Below, piece by piece: positions 12,911-20,922 of a stretch of 21,502 nt of DNA (the first letter of the stretch is position 1; the number at the start of each line of letters is the position of its first letter). This stretch comes from a virus, in IMG/VR virus record IMGVR_UViG_3300035070_004152, positions 1-21,502 of that record; one strand, written 5' to 3'. The notes below the pieces were generated by a model. The model was not told where the DNA came from and made no database searches. It was given only the letters and a program-made list of their open reading frames with translations. A program made the position numbers and the translations under genes.

Positions 12911-15562
12911 TTATGCACAGTCTTCGCATGTTGCATATGTAGTACCATCAATTAGTACTCCTAAGTCTCCACCTTGTGGTCTTGCTTGTTCTTGTCCTAC
13001 AATTACACATTCAAGTGTTATCTGTCCTGTTAGTTCATCTTCAACATTTCCTCTCATTATAGTTCCTTGCAGGATTGCATTAGGACTAGTTAGCCATGCT
13101 TGGCCTTGGCCATTACAGAATTGTACGTTATATTCATAAAGTCCTGGTGCTGGTGGTGCTGGATTACCTGAAGTATTTGAAAGTAATTTTATTAGTTCTA
13201 CCTTTACTGTAGCAACCTCACCTAGAGGTGCATCGTAGACCTTCTGGATCCTCCAATAATCATCTTTGATAAATATAACATCGTCAAAGGTAAGTGTCCT
13301 TAGATCTTCTGAGGTTAGATTGAAGTATGCTGTCATCTTTCTAGCATTTGGACTATATTGATTTGCAATATATTGTTTCCAATACCTATCATAAACTGAT
13401 TCTCCTAATTGACCGCTATCTTCTACGTTTTCAGTTACAGGATCTATATAAGAAAAGTAACTAAATTGTGTTTTCCAGTTTAGATTGAAAGTAGTATTAG
13501 TTGTTGGAATCTCTGTTAGGTATGAACAACGTGGATATCGATAATCTGTACCACTTAGTAATGGAAATTGACTAGAATTCTTTACAGTATTTCCATCTGT
13601 ATAGTACCATCTTACTTGTTGGTTTTGACCTGAAGGAGTAGTTCCAACATTAGTCGTTGTAGGTTGTAAACCATTCCAGAATAAGAGTCTTTGAACTGGA
13701 GTAATAGGTATATGTTGTACGTGTCCATGATCACTGAGTTCATCTCCATTCTCATAGAATCTTGGTATAATAAACTGAGTGTCTATGTCCTTTAGTCCTT
13801 CTATTTGACTTACAGGTGTAGGAGCAAATTCTGTTTCTATTTCTCTAGTATCTGAAAGTAACTCATTACCACTTACAAATAGTCTACGTCCATAGACAGC
13901 ACCAAAAGTATCTTGTTGGTATTTGTTAGTAACATCTACATCCTCTTGATCTGTGAAAGTAATATCAGACTTTTGATCGTAGAATAAGGGTTGCATTCTA
14001 ATATCTTTATTGTGATCTAATTTGTAAGTCCAATCGAATTCATCTCCACTTCCTATATAATCTTGCCAAGGTTTGATTGTAAATATATTAGCATTCTCTA
14101 TTGTTGGTACCATTACCATTCTAAATTTAGTTAGAATAGATCTAAAGAAATCGATTTGTTTTAGGTCAGTCTTCAACATATCGTTTACAGTAATTTGAGA
14201 TGGTGTAAGTGTTGCATAGAATTGATTATCGAGTCCAAAAAGATCTGAGTCTCCATAGAACGAGTTTAGTATTACTGTTATTTCTTGACCTGCGAAAAAG
14301 TTACCTGTATAAGTTACATCACCTGGAAGAAAATCAAAGAAGTTTGTTTGGCCTTCGACACCCAGTTGAGTATCACTGGCAATTACAGAACCATCTCTAT
14401 AAATACCTAATTCTACATAAGGATCATCACTCTGACTGGTACTCGATTGTCTTCCTGTTAGTTCTACACCAAATGTATAAACTCCATCAACTGGTATAGT
14501 ATAAGTTCCTGTAACGGAACTATATGCATTCGCATTATTTTGATTGACAGTAGGAAAAACAATAGGTGTAAAGTTAGGTATATCATATGCAACTCCTTTA
14601 GTTGCATTGAATAGACCATCTCCTGATGGAGTAAATGGAAATCCTGTTGCAATACCATCTACGTATAAGTCTTTGAACCATTCCTCGTTGAACTCAGAGT
14701 CATCTGTGTAACTATAATCAGTACTCTCAAATATTTTATCAACTAGATATTTTACTTGCACGATAGGTGTAAACTGTGTAAGGAATAGTGGGTGTGCTAC
14801 TTTAGTAAATGCATTACCATGTGTTTCTGGAAAACCAACTCCAGCACTTGTATCTACTGCAGTCTCTGATGGTTCATCATTACCTGGAACTGCTAATAAG
14901 ACTCCATTGTCATCATAGTTTCCACCACGACTTGCTAACACATAACGTAAGAATTCTGGATTAGTTCTTGGTCCTCCTTGTTGTTGAGTCCAAAAAGCAC
15001 TTCCAATACTTGGTACATTACCAGTATTTCCACTTTGAGTAGATGCAAACATGTAATCTTGGTACCAAACTTCTTGGTTGAGAGAGTATGTCTCAGTAGC
15101 ATTCCACGGGTCAGTCCATGACTCTTCTAGATATTGTAGTGTAAGAACATGTGCTAAATCAATAGCATCAATAGAGCTCATGTATAGATCTCCTACTTGA
15201 CTTGAAAAGGTTTTAGTCTCTCCTAAGAATACTACTTCAAAATCTATTCTATCTTCTGTATCGTTTTGGTAAGCACCAATTAGTCTTAGTTGACCTGTCG
15301 TGTATCTAATACCATCTACATAAATATCTGCAGTTATCTTCTGAGTAACATCAAAGTCTAAGACTCCACTAGTATACCAATATCTAAAGTACTTACTATT
15401 GTTATTAGTTGCAGGTATTCTAAACTGTCTACTAAATGTAGAGTTTACTTGTGTAGGATCTGTGATCTCTTCTGCACTGAGTGTAATCTTGATTGGTTGC
15501 TCAGGATATAAATCGAGTTCATATCTGGTTCCATTCTCGTATGCGTATAATTGTACATTCAT
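12911..15562 (-). CDS. Large tail / baseplate-like structural protein with a possible carbohydrate-binding insert
   Basis: This 883-residue protein begins with a beta-rich domain carrying EEITDPTQVNSTFSRQFRIP (31-50), a pattern common in large structural proteins of Bacteroidetes phages, followed by SKYFRYWYTSGVLDF. Residues about 149-192 (WTDPWNATETYSLNQEVWYQ ... GNTGNVPSIGSAFWTQ) look like a carbohydrate-binding module of the CBM5/12 style, with its W-x-x-x-x-x-Y and final A-F-W-T pattern. The middle and C-terminal parts are beta-rich, with LTSEDLRTLTFDDVIFIKDD and DYWRIQKVYDAPLGEVATVK. It lies directly upstream of the tape measure unit and 3 nt after the 486-residue gene. A distal-tail or baseplate hub role with host-surface contact is inferred. 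Confidence 0.6.
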   Translation of the reverse strand: MNVQLYAYENGTRYELDLYPEQPIKITLSAEEITDPTQVNSTFSRQFRIPATNNNSKYFRYWYTSGVLDFDVTQKITADIYVDGIRYTTGQLRLIGAYQNDTEDRIDFEVVFLGETKTFSSQVGDLYMSSIDAIDLAHVLTLQYLEESWTDPWNATETYSLNQEVWYQDYMFASTQSGNTGNVPSIGSAFWTQQQGGPRTNPEFLRYVLASRGGNYDDNGVLLAVPGNDEPSETAVDTSAGVGFPETHGNAFTKVAHPLFLTQFTPIVQVKYLVDKIFESTDYSYTDDSEFNEEWFKDLYVDGIATGFPFTPSGDGLFNATKGVAYDIPNFTPIVFPTVNQNNANAYSSVTGTYTIPVDGVYTFGVELTGRQSSTSQSDDPYVELGIYRDGSVIASDTQLGVEGQTNFFDFLPGDVTYTGNFFAGQEITVILNSFYGDSDLFGLDNQFYATLTPSQITVNDMLKTDLKQIDFFRSILTKFRMVMVPTIENANIFTIKPWQDYIGSGDEFDWTYKLDHNKDIRMQPLFYDQKSDITFTDQEDVDVTNKYQQDTFGAVYGRRLFVSGNELLSDTREIETEFAPTPVSQIEGLKDIDTQFIIPRFYENGDELSDHGHVQHIPITPVQRLLFWNGLQPTTTNVGTTPSGQNQQVRWYYTDGNTVKNSSQFPLLSGTDYRYPRCSYLTEIPTTNTTFNLNWKTQFSYFSYIDPVTENVEDSGQLGESVYDRYWKQYIANQYSPNARKMTAYFNLTSEDLRTLTFDDVIFIKDDYWRIQKVYDAPLGEVATVKVELIKLLSNTSGNPAPPAPGLYEYNVQFCNGQGQAWLTSPNAILQGTIMRGNVEDELTGQITLECVIVGQEQARPQGGDLGVLIDGTTYATCEDCA

Positions 15563-15565
15563 TTA

Positions 15566-17026
15566 TTATCCTCTTTGAACTTTTTTAGTATTTGCAAATT
15601 CTACTTCTAATGTGTGTTGGAATAACCCGTCTCTTGAGTTAGTTTTCTGTGTATAACCTCTAGATGTAATTACAGCAGGATGCCATACACCATCGTAGTT
15701 GACTTGAACACTTGGACTAGTGAATAACTCTTCTAACCATTTAGATTCATCGTCTTCCATCCAGTAACTTGCCATAGTCATCTTAGTCTGTATCTCTGTT
15801 GAGAATGTTCTACGACCTCTACCATGTGGATCAATTGCAAATTGACTTGCTGACCAACTTCCTAAGACTTGATCGTAATCGTTTCTCTTTACAGTTTGGT
15901 TTAGTGTGTTTCTTCTATCAAATGTATAATAGTCTTTGACTCCATATTGATTTACAAAAGAGACTGTGATAGGATCATAACCAGTACAAGGGTCTGCTAC
16001 TTGAAATTTCTTTGAGTATATTACATCTCCTAAATAAGGTTCTAATGTTGCTGCTCCTGGATTTATTGGTGCTCCATTGTCTCCCCAGTAACACATATCA
16101 ACTGACATGATATCTAATTCATAATGATCTACTACTGCTGTACTAGTTGCAAGGTTCCAAATCTGTGAGTTGTTACCCCAAGTTTGTACTACTAGATTCC
16201 ATACTGCACTTACGCTAGTTGGCCAAAGACCATTGTCCATTAGATTCTGAGGTCCTGCACCTACAGTTCCAACAATTTGTTTATCAAAATAACTTAGAGG
16301 TAAATTACTATTGAAGTCTATACGTGGTCCTAATCCTGTAGCTTCTGAGATGGCTCTGATTGCTGTCGTAATAAGATTGTTATTGATATCATAGAACTTG
16401 ATTCTAACTGCATAAGGTTGCTCCGAATTACCCCACGCTGTACCATCTTGATAGTTACCTATTCTATTGAAGAAACTTAGAGTGTGTTGTGTATTTGATC
16501 TAATTGGAATTGAACCAGGATAGTTAGTTAGATATTGTTTCTGTACTAAGTATCTCGCGTTGATTTCAGTATTGGTCTCACATAATATACCGAGTGGTGT
16601 AGGTATATGATTAGTTTGTCCTGGCCAATTTATAGATCTCCAATCATCGTAACCATTGATTACTATTTTATTTGCACTAACACCATCGAAAGTAATTAGA
16701 TTATCTGCAACAGATCCATATGAAACTTTATAGGTTAGTGTTTCTCCTGGTGTTGGTGCTGCTATTTCTCCAGTTACTCCAGTATCTTCTACCCATCCAA
16801 TTGCCATCTGAGCCTGTAAGATCTTAGAGATATCGAATTGACCAACTCCTGCTGGATTTGCTGGTTGCTGAATAGTTGCTAGTACTACGAATTGGTCTAG
16901 TACATCGTTATACCCTTCTACTTGTAAGGCATATGAGTCTTCGTTTGCTGTAATACCACCTAGTGTGTATACATTTGGACTCACTGCTACATTGTACTGA
17001 GTTGGTTGTTGGTTTAGTGTAATCAT
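15566..17026 (-). CDS. Tail-associated structural protein
   Basis: This 486-residue beta-rich protein has no signal peptide or enzymatic motif. Its C-terminal third contains FVNQYGVKDYYTFDRRNTLN (about 358-377), KRNDYDQVLGSW, and WMEDDESKWLEELFTSPSVQVNYDGVWHPAVIT, and ends in an LEVEFANTKK strand. This F-x-N-x-Y-G-V-x-D-Y-Y-x-F plus S-P-x-V arrangement recurs in tail-cluster proteins of Bacteroidetes phages. It probably interacts with the 883-residue product encoded 3 nt downstream. Tail-tip or baseplate periphery are reasonable locations, inferred from position only. Confidence 0.55.
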   Translation of the reverse strand: MITLNQQPTQYNVAVSPNVYTLGGITANEDSYALQVEGYNDVLDQFVVLATIQQPANPAGVGQFDISKILQAQMAIGWVEDTGVTGEIAAPTPGETLTYKVSYGSVADNLITFDGVSANKIVINGYDDWRSINWPGQTNHIPTPLGILCETNTEINARYLVQKQYLTNYPGSIPIRSNTQHTLSFFNRIGNYQDGTAWGNSEQPYAVRIKFYDINNNLITTAIRAISEATGLGPRIDFNSNLPLSYFDKQIVGTVGAGPQNLMDNGLWPTSVSAVWNLVVQTWGNNSQIWNLATSTAVVDHYELDIMSVDMCYWGDNGAPINPGAATLEPYLGDVIYSKKFQVADPCTGYDPITVSFVNQYGVKDYYTFDRRNTLNQTVKRNDYDQVLGSWSASQFAIDPHGRGRRTFSTEIQTKMTMASYWMEDDESKWLEELFTSPSVQVNYDGVWHPAVITSRGYTQKTNSRDGLFQHTLEVEFANTKKVQRG

Positions 17027-17027
17027 A

Positions 17028-17501
17028 TTATAGTTCTAAGTTTTGATTTACGTAGTCTACCACTTGGTCTACGAATAATTCTAATTGCATAAAGTCTTGT
17101 GCGGAGAAGCCACTGTAATAGGCTCCCCATGGTTTTCCTCCATTATCATAGTTTCCAGTACCGAATTTGAATGTACTATCTGGTGAGCTTTCGAATGCTT
17201 CTGCTGTTAGTTCATCTATTCCCATCTGAGTAGTTCCTTTATCTTTTACTCCTTCTACTCCAAAGTTTTGAAAGTAACCATGTGCTGGCATTGTAATACC
17301 TAAAGTCATAGTAGACTCATCAAGTGTAGAGGAGACTGAAGCTCTAACTCCATCTGAAGAATTGTTTTGGAAGTTCATCCTATTCTTCATGTCTTCAATT
17401 GCTTGATCAGCAGCGGCTTGTATAACTACTCCCATTGTTTGTGGTAAGTCTTGACCAAGATCTGCTATTGCTGCTTCTATTTGTTCTGGTGTTAGTGCCA
17501 T
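17028..17501 (-). CDS. Tail-completion / neck protein candidate (gp10-like)
   Basis: This 157-residue protein starts at ATG 17501, overlapping the upstream stop as TAATG. It has an N-terminal helix (PEQIEAAIADLGQDLPQTMG), a second helix with AADQAIEDMKNRM, and a beta sheet core with TLGITMPAHGYFQNFGVEG (about 66-84). The motif GKPWGAYYSGFSAQDFMQLE follows (about 121-140), and a C-terminal helix (VDQVVDYVNQNLEL). The strand-loop Y-F-Q-N-F-G-V-E-G is typical of small tail-completion proteins related to HK97 gp10. Its place between a tail-terminator-like gene and the tail genes supports a neck role. The family call is tentative. Confidence 0.55.
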   Translation of the reverse strand: MALTPEQIEAAIADLGQDLPQTMGVVIQAAADQAIEDMKNRMNFQNNSSDGVRASVSSTLDESTMTLGITMPAHGYFQNFGVEGVKDKGTTQMGIDELTAEAFESSPDSTFKFGTGNYDNGGKPWGAYYSGFSAQDFMQLELFVDQVVDYVNQNLEL

Positions 17502-18427
17502 TACTGTATAAAGAATTTGATTTGTACCTCTTTTAGTTCAACATCCTTTGTTACCTCTGGTTTGTCAAAGAGTGCAATAAAATTGATTAGGTCAGTAGTC
17601 TCTATAGTAATAGCATCCCAACTACTAGTAAAATATCTATATTCTGTTTGATCTATTGCAGTTGGCCAACCAGTTGTCTCTGTTGCAGTTGTATAGGTTG
17701 TTGAAGAACCAATAACAGTTTCAATAACTGGTTCGCTTGGCACTGTGGTGCCTGTGCTACCATCTACTATTCTAACAAATCCGCTAACTTCTATTCTGTA
17801 AGCTCTGGTTGCAGTAGGCACAAATCTATTGATAGCCCATTGACTATCTGGGTTTATATAGTAGTCACGTGCTGCAATAACAGTGTCTTCACCAGCCTCT
17901 TCACCTAATATCTGTGGGTCTTTTTCACCAACATAAATGTATTCAGTTTGAAACTTTGGTGCAAATGGTGCAATACAGTCATTGAGGATCATTGGTATTT
18001 CTATTTGAATATTAGCAGTCATACCACTTACAGTATCATCATACTTCTCTTTGAAAGGAGTTAGCGAACTATTTAGAGTAAAGTCATATTTCTGATCGTA
18101 GTTGTAATAGATCTCTGCAAGTACATCTTGAATATATTGTTGGCAATCTGACTGGGCATTTATCACGGCCTGTGAGTCATTCACACATTGCTCCATCATT
18201 ATTAGATTGAAGTTATATGCAACTTTACCTTTTGATAGATTGTGTTGTAGAGGTTGTAAGAATGCATATGGATAATCAATATCATATACAGTCGTAGCAT
18301 TACCTGTTTTGTCTTCCTTCTTGAAAGGAGTAACAAGGTCTGAGAGGTTTCCGTAACCCCATGTTTGAATCATCTTGTGTCTATCTAATAAATTAGTTAG
18401 ATCACTTAGTACGTCTTTGTAAGTCAT
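17501..18427 (-). CDS. Tail terminator-like structural protein
   Basis: This 308-residue protein starts at ATG 18427, inside the last 26 nt of the upstream gene in another frame. The first 160 residues show the pattern Y-K-D-V-L...H-K-M-I-Q-T-W-G-Y-G-N-L-S-D, then DYPYAFLQP, YNFNLIMMEQC and QQYIQDVLAEIYYNY. That layout resembles tail-terminator proteins (helix, YP-containing strand, long strand pair, C-terminal helix). The later half (DYYINPDSQWAINRFVPTAT, then a Thr-rich beta region ending EVQIKFFIQ) is an extra beta domain not expected in a minimal terminator. I do not recognise that domain. Virion role is inferred from context. Confidence 0.5.
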   Translation of the reverse strand: MTYKDVLSDLTNLLDRHKMIQTWGYGNLSDLVTPFKKEDKTGNATTVYDIDYPYAFLQPLQHNLSKGKVAYNFNLIMMEQCVNDSQAVINAQSDCQQYIQDVLAEIYYNYDQKYDFTLNSSLTPFKEKYDDTVSGMTANIQIEIPMILNDCIAPFAPKFQTEYIYVGEKDPQILGEEAGEDTVIAARDYYINPDSQWAINRFVPTATRAYRIEVSGFVRIVDGSTGTTVPSEPVIETVIGSSTTYTTATETTGWPTAIDQTEYRYFTSSWDAITIETTDLINFIALFDKPEVTKDVELKEVQIKFFIQ

Positions 18428-19121
18428 TCTTTTGCTTTAGGTTTTGTAGTTTTTCTTTCTGTACTTGGGCTTTCTTCCATGTCAGATAGTTGAGTGCTTC
18501 TCTCCAAGGTCTTTCGACTACTTGGTGTATCTTTAGGAAATCCTCATTAGCAAGAGCCATGATAGCCTCCCACCACATTAGTTGTATATTAGGTTCGTAG
18601 TCCTCATCTTTATCTGGTTGAGGTCCTTTCTTGTTTTGTTCTAATTCAAAGAACTCATCATATTCTTTATAGCACTGTTCTCTCCATTTAGTGTATTCAA
18701 CTATGGCTCCCCATACTGTTTCAATCGAAACTTCTTTGATGTCTTCAGTGTTACAATTGTATAAGATCTTTGAGATATTGATTACGTTGCTTGGGACTCC
18801 CTTTGAAACGAAAGTATCTAAGTCTACGAATTGACTAAAGGTCATATCTTCAAAATCTATTAGGGTCCATTCTAAGACACTCAAATTTACTGGTTGATTG
18901 ATCAATTGAAACCTTTGTAAACAAACACCTGTGATGAACGCAAGTACCTCCTCGTCTAGTTGGTTGATAGAACTAAGAGGACATTCCATAATCGTAGCAA
19001 CAAATGGCTTCAGATTGTTGAGGTCTTCTATATTCCAGACAATTGCCTTCTCAAAGCATTCCAGTGTGATATGCTTTGGTACACTGTATGTTTTGTCTAA
19101 GATTGTAAATTCTAGTTTCAT
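18402..19121 (-). CDS. Tail assembly chaperone-like protein
   Basis: This 239-residue protein follows the large terminase. It begins with a beta strand pair (MKLEFTILDKTYSVPKHITL), then is mainly helical. The C-terminal part reads WWEAIMALANEDFLKIHQVV, NYLTWKKAQVQKEKLQNL (about 184-230). The W-x-x-x-x-x-x-L-A-x-x-D-x-x-K-x-x-x-V plus Lys-rich tail resembles tail assembly chaperones of siphoviruses and myoviruses. Its place at the head of the tail unit fits. Against this, no tandem frameshift product is obvious. The ATG lies only 5 nt downstream of the late-promoter-like motif, so a leaderless or very short-leader transcript is implied if that motif is the promoter. Confidence 0.45.
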   Translation of the reverse strand: MKLEFTILDKTYSVPKHITLECFEKAIVWNIEDLNNLKPFVATIMECPLSSINQLDEEVLAFITGVCLQRFQLINQPVNLSVLEWTLIDFEDMTFSQFVDLDTFVSKGVPSNVINISKILYNCNTEDIKEVSIETVWGAIVEYTKWREQCYKEYDEFFELEQNKKGPQPDKDEDYEPNIQLMWWEAIMALANEDFLKIHQVVERPWREALNYLTWKKAQVQKEKLQNLKQKNDLQRRTK

Positions 19122-19126
19122 CCGTA

Positions 19127-19139
19127 ATAAGATATACTT
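19127..19139 (-). promoter_or_regulatory. Late-promoter-like motif, copy at the tail unit
   Basis: The minus strand reads AAGTATATCTTAT in the gap between the large terminase and the tail-assembly-like gene. Only 5 nt separate it from ATG 19121, far closer than the 20-58 nt seen for the other five copies. Confidence 0.55.
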
Positions 19140-19152
19140 GTAAGTTGTTATG

Positions 19153-19194
19153 AATTATCTAAGACCATGAGCCGTTCGCTCTTCTTAGATAATT
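19153..19194 (-). promoter_or_regulatory. Long hairpin covering the 3' end of the large terminase gene
   Basis: A perfect 12-bp inverted repeat (AATTATCTAAGA / TCTTAGATAATT) encloses an inner 4-bp GAGC/GCTC stem. It covers the last eleven codons and stop of the terminase gene and ends 13 nt before the next late-promoter-like motif. There is no T-run after it on the minus strand, so it is not a classical intrinsic terminator. An mRNA 3'-end stabiliser, processing site or protein-binding site are options. Confidence 0.6.
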
Positions 19195-20397
19195 GTAGGT
19201 TCCTAATGTTTTGTTTTGTTTTCTATTATGGTTCGCTATTGCTAAAGACATTACACAATCATCATGAAAACTCGCAGGCGCGTTGTAACGAATTGATCTA
19301 GTCTTAGGTGAGTAATCATACTCATATATACCTAACTCAAATTGGAGCGGCGCAAAGAGTTCTGCATTAGGTATTCGAATGGCCACATTGTTTAGATCTA
19401 CTGCAAGACCTTCTATCATATCATTCTTTGATTTACTTGAAGTAACAAAGGGGTGTGTATCAGACCACTGCTTCTTTAGCATTTCGAATACAACATCTCC
19501 AATTGAATTCGTTTCCACCATTACTGTTGCATTCCACTTCTTGATTTTGACTAACATCTCTTGTATCATCTGAGACCAGTCTTGTAGGTTCTGTCTGTAT
19601 ATGTCTACTATGTTACCTTCACCATCGATAAATGTTGCTACCGAGAAATCGTTCGCGCGACCTAAATCTATTCCGCAATATACTTTACCTTGTGGTAGTG
19701 GGTACTGTGAGAACTGGTTAGGTTTGGTATCTGCGAATACTGTCTGTCCACTTTCTGTAAATGAACCTTCATACTCTGCTTGGAATATATGAGATGGTAA
19801 ACTTCTACGAGCTTCTTCGAGTTCTCTTATATCTAGATGAGGATTCTCCGTATAGTGCATTCTACAACTCGCATAATCTGGTTGTTCGGGATCTATTCCT
19901 TGGTCATATAGTTTTTTGAAGAAGTTGTTACCACGAGGAGTTGATATAAATAAAACTTTTTTACCACGAACTAACATGATAGGTTTTAGTACAGATCCCC
20001 AAGCATCTTCTGCATGGTACGCAGCTTCGTCTATTACCATATAGTCTGCAGTATACCCTCTAAGATTATCTACTCTCTCAGTTGATTTGAACATTATCTT
20101 GGATCCGTTCTTGAATGATATAGTAAAGTCTGATTTGTTATATTGTTTGACTATACCTGATTCTGCTATCGCATCATGTAGATCTTCCATTACCTTTCTT
20201 GCTTGAGAGTAGGTTGGACTTGCGAACATTATGAGACATCCATGATTATTGATTGCCCAATACAGAAGCGCTTGCATAGACATAAAGGTTTTCCCAGTTT
20301 GCCTTGGTGCAACTACTGTAATGTACTTCGCAGGACCTTCAAGTAATCCGACTACTCTTGCTTGACCGCTATGTAGTTCTGGACTATTTACTATCAT
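19159..20397 (-). CDS. terL: Large terminase subunit (DNA packaging ATPase-nuclease)
   Basis: This 412-residue motor protein pumps DNA into the prohead and cuts it. ATPase motifs visible are Walker A APRQTGKT (30-37), Walker B YMVIDEA (119-125, with D123-E124) and the coupling motif ISTPRG (151-156). The RNase H-like nuclease part shows D244 in GIDLGRANDF (242-251), E295 in MVETNSIGD, and D379/D380 in FHDDCVMSLA, the expected metal-binding set. Length is near the lower end for the family but complete. The start overlaps the small-subunit gene by 14 nt, indicating coupled expression. The final codons are folded into a hairpin. Confidence 0.95.
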   Translation of the reverse strand: MIVNSPELHSGQARVVGLLEGPAKYITVVAPRQTGKTFMSMQALLYWAINNHGCLIMFASPTYSQARKVMEDLHDAIAESGIVKQYNKSDFTISFKNGSKIMFKSTERVDNLRGYTADYMVIDEAAYHAEDAWGSVLKPIMLVRGKKVLFISTPRGNNFFKKLYDQGIDPEQPDYASCRMHYTENPHLDIRELEEARRSLPSHIFQAEYEGSFTESGQTVFADTKPNQFSQYPLPQGKVYCGIDLGRANDFSVATFIDGEGNIVDIYRQNLQDWSQMIQEMLVKIKKWNATVMVETNSIGDVVFEMLKKQWSDTHPFVTSSKSKNDMIEGLAVDLNNVAIRIPNAELFAPLQFELGIYEYDYSPKTRSIRYNAPASFHDDCVMSLAIANHNRKQNKTLGTYNYLRRANGSWS

Positions 20398-20695
20398 CTT
20401 CTTTTGGTGGAGTATTGAAGTTGAACTTCAGTGACTTGAATAAGTCTTCTCCATCGGCCGCTGTTAGCTCTTGTCTTGATAATTCTGGAAGGAACCTATT
20501 AGATAATTTGAGTAAGAGATCTATTGCCTTTGCAGGATCGTCTTGCGCTGTTTGTTGTAACCATCTCTCAAGATCAGGCAACTTGTTTTCTAAGACCATT
20601 TGGAATGCTTCTCTAATCTCTTCTGTTATTTTGTTCTTACTTCCAACAGGTCTACCTGCTCTGTTGATTCTATCGTCGTTCTTTTCGAATGGCAT
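20384..20695 (-). CDS. terS: Small terminase subunit candidate
   Basis: This 103-residue protein directly precedes and overlaps the large subunit gene. It carries AGRPVGSKNKITEEIREAF (13-31), an AT-hook-like G-R-P-x-G-S-K-N-K motif followed by a helix, often found at the N-terminus of small terminase subunits of Bacteroidetes phages. Further helices (QMVLENKLPDLERWLQQTAQ, DPAKAIDLLLKLSNRFLP) could form the oligomerisation core. Its C-terminus (FNFNTPPKEDDSK) is acidic and extended, as expected of a segment that contacts the large subunit. It would recognise packaging sites on phage DNA. A late-promoter-like motif lies 29 nt upstream. Confidence 0.75.
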   Translation of the reverse strand: MPFEKNDDRINRAGRPVGSKNKITEEIREAFQMVLENKLPDLERWLQQTAQDDPAKAIDLLLKLSNRFLPELSRQELTAADGEDLFKSLKFNFNTPPKEDDSK

Positions 20696-20724
20696 ATTGT
20701 TATAGTTATTTTATAGTTTATTAG

Positions 20725-20737
20725 TATAAGATATACT
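20725..20737 (-). promoter_or_regulatory. Late-promoter-like motif, copy at the terminase unit
   Basis: The minus strand reads AGTATATCTTATA between the 59-residue gene and terS, 29 nt upstream of ATG 20695. It would initiate the terS-terL transcript. Confidence 0.6.
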
Positions 20738-20742
20738 CTAGT

Positions 20743-20922
20743 CTATTTTAGTTCTGGATTAGCCAGTCTAGCTCTCTGTAGCATTCTAAGGAACTCTTCC
20801 GCTCCTTGAATAGAAGTACTAGTTACAGTATACATTGCTTCTTTAGAGAGACCCCAGTGTAAATCTTCTGGAGTTGGTTCTTGTTCGTATAGGGTATTAC
20901 CTATGATGTAGTATTTGTTCAT
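20743..20922 (-). CDS. 59-residue protein of unknown function upstream of terS
   Basis: ATG 20922 overlaps the stop of the homing endonuclease gene (ATGA) and the frame ends at TAG 20743. The product starts MNKYYIIGNTLYEQEPTPED, continues LHWGLSKEAMYTVTSTSI and ends with a helix (QGAEEFLRMLQRARLANPEL). Codon use and the tight overlap support a real gene. No family is recognised. The W-G-L-S-K-E-A-M-Y segment followed by a helix could be a small regulatory or adaptor protein. It ends 5 nt before the late-promoter-like motif of the terminase unit. Confidence 0.6.
   Translation of the reverse strand: MNKYYIIGNTLYEQEPTPEDLHWGLSKEAMYTVTSTSIQGAEEFLRMLQRARLANPELK

Noticed and set aside
14209-14658. 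Open frames on both strands within the large tail protein gene.
   Set aside because: They lie inside the 883-residue coding frame and give Leu/His-rich, non-protein-like sequences typical of off-frame reading.
18402-18427. Programmed frameshift joining the 239- and 308-residue proteins, as in classical tail chaperones.
   Set aside because: The downstream gene has its own ATG in the overlap and a distinct terminator-like N-terminus. No convincing slippery heptamer was seen.
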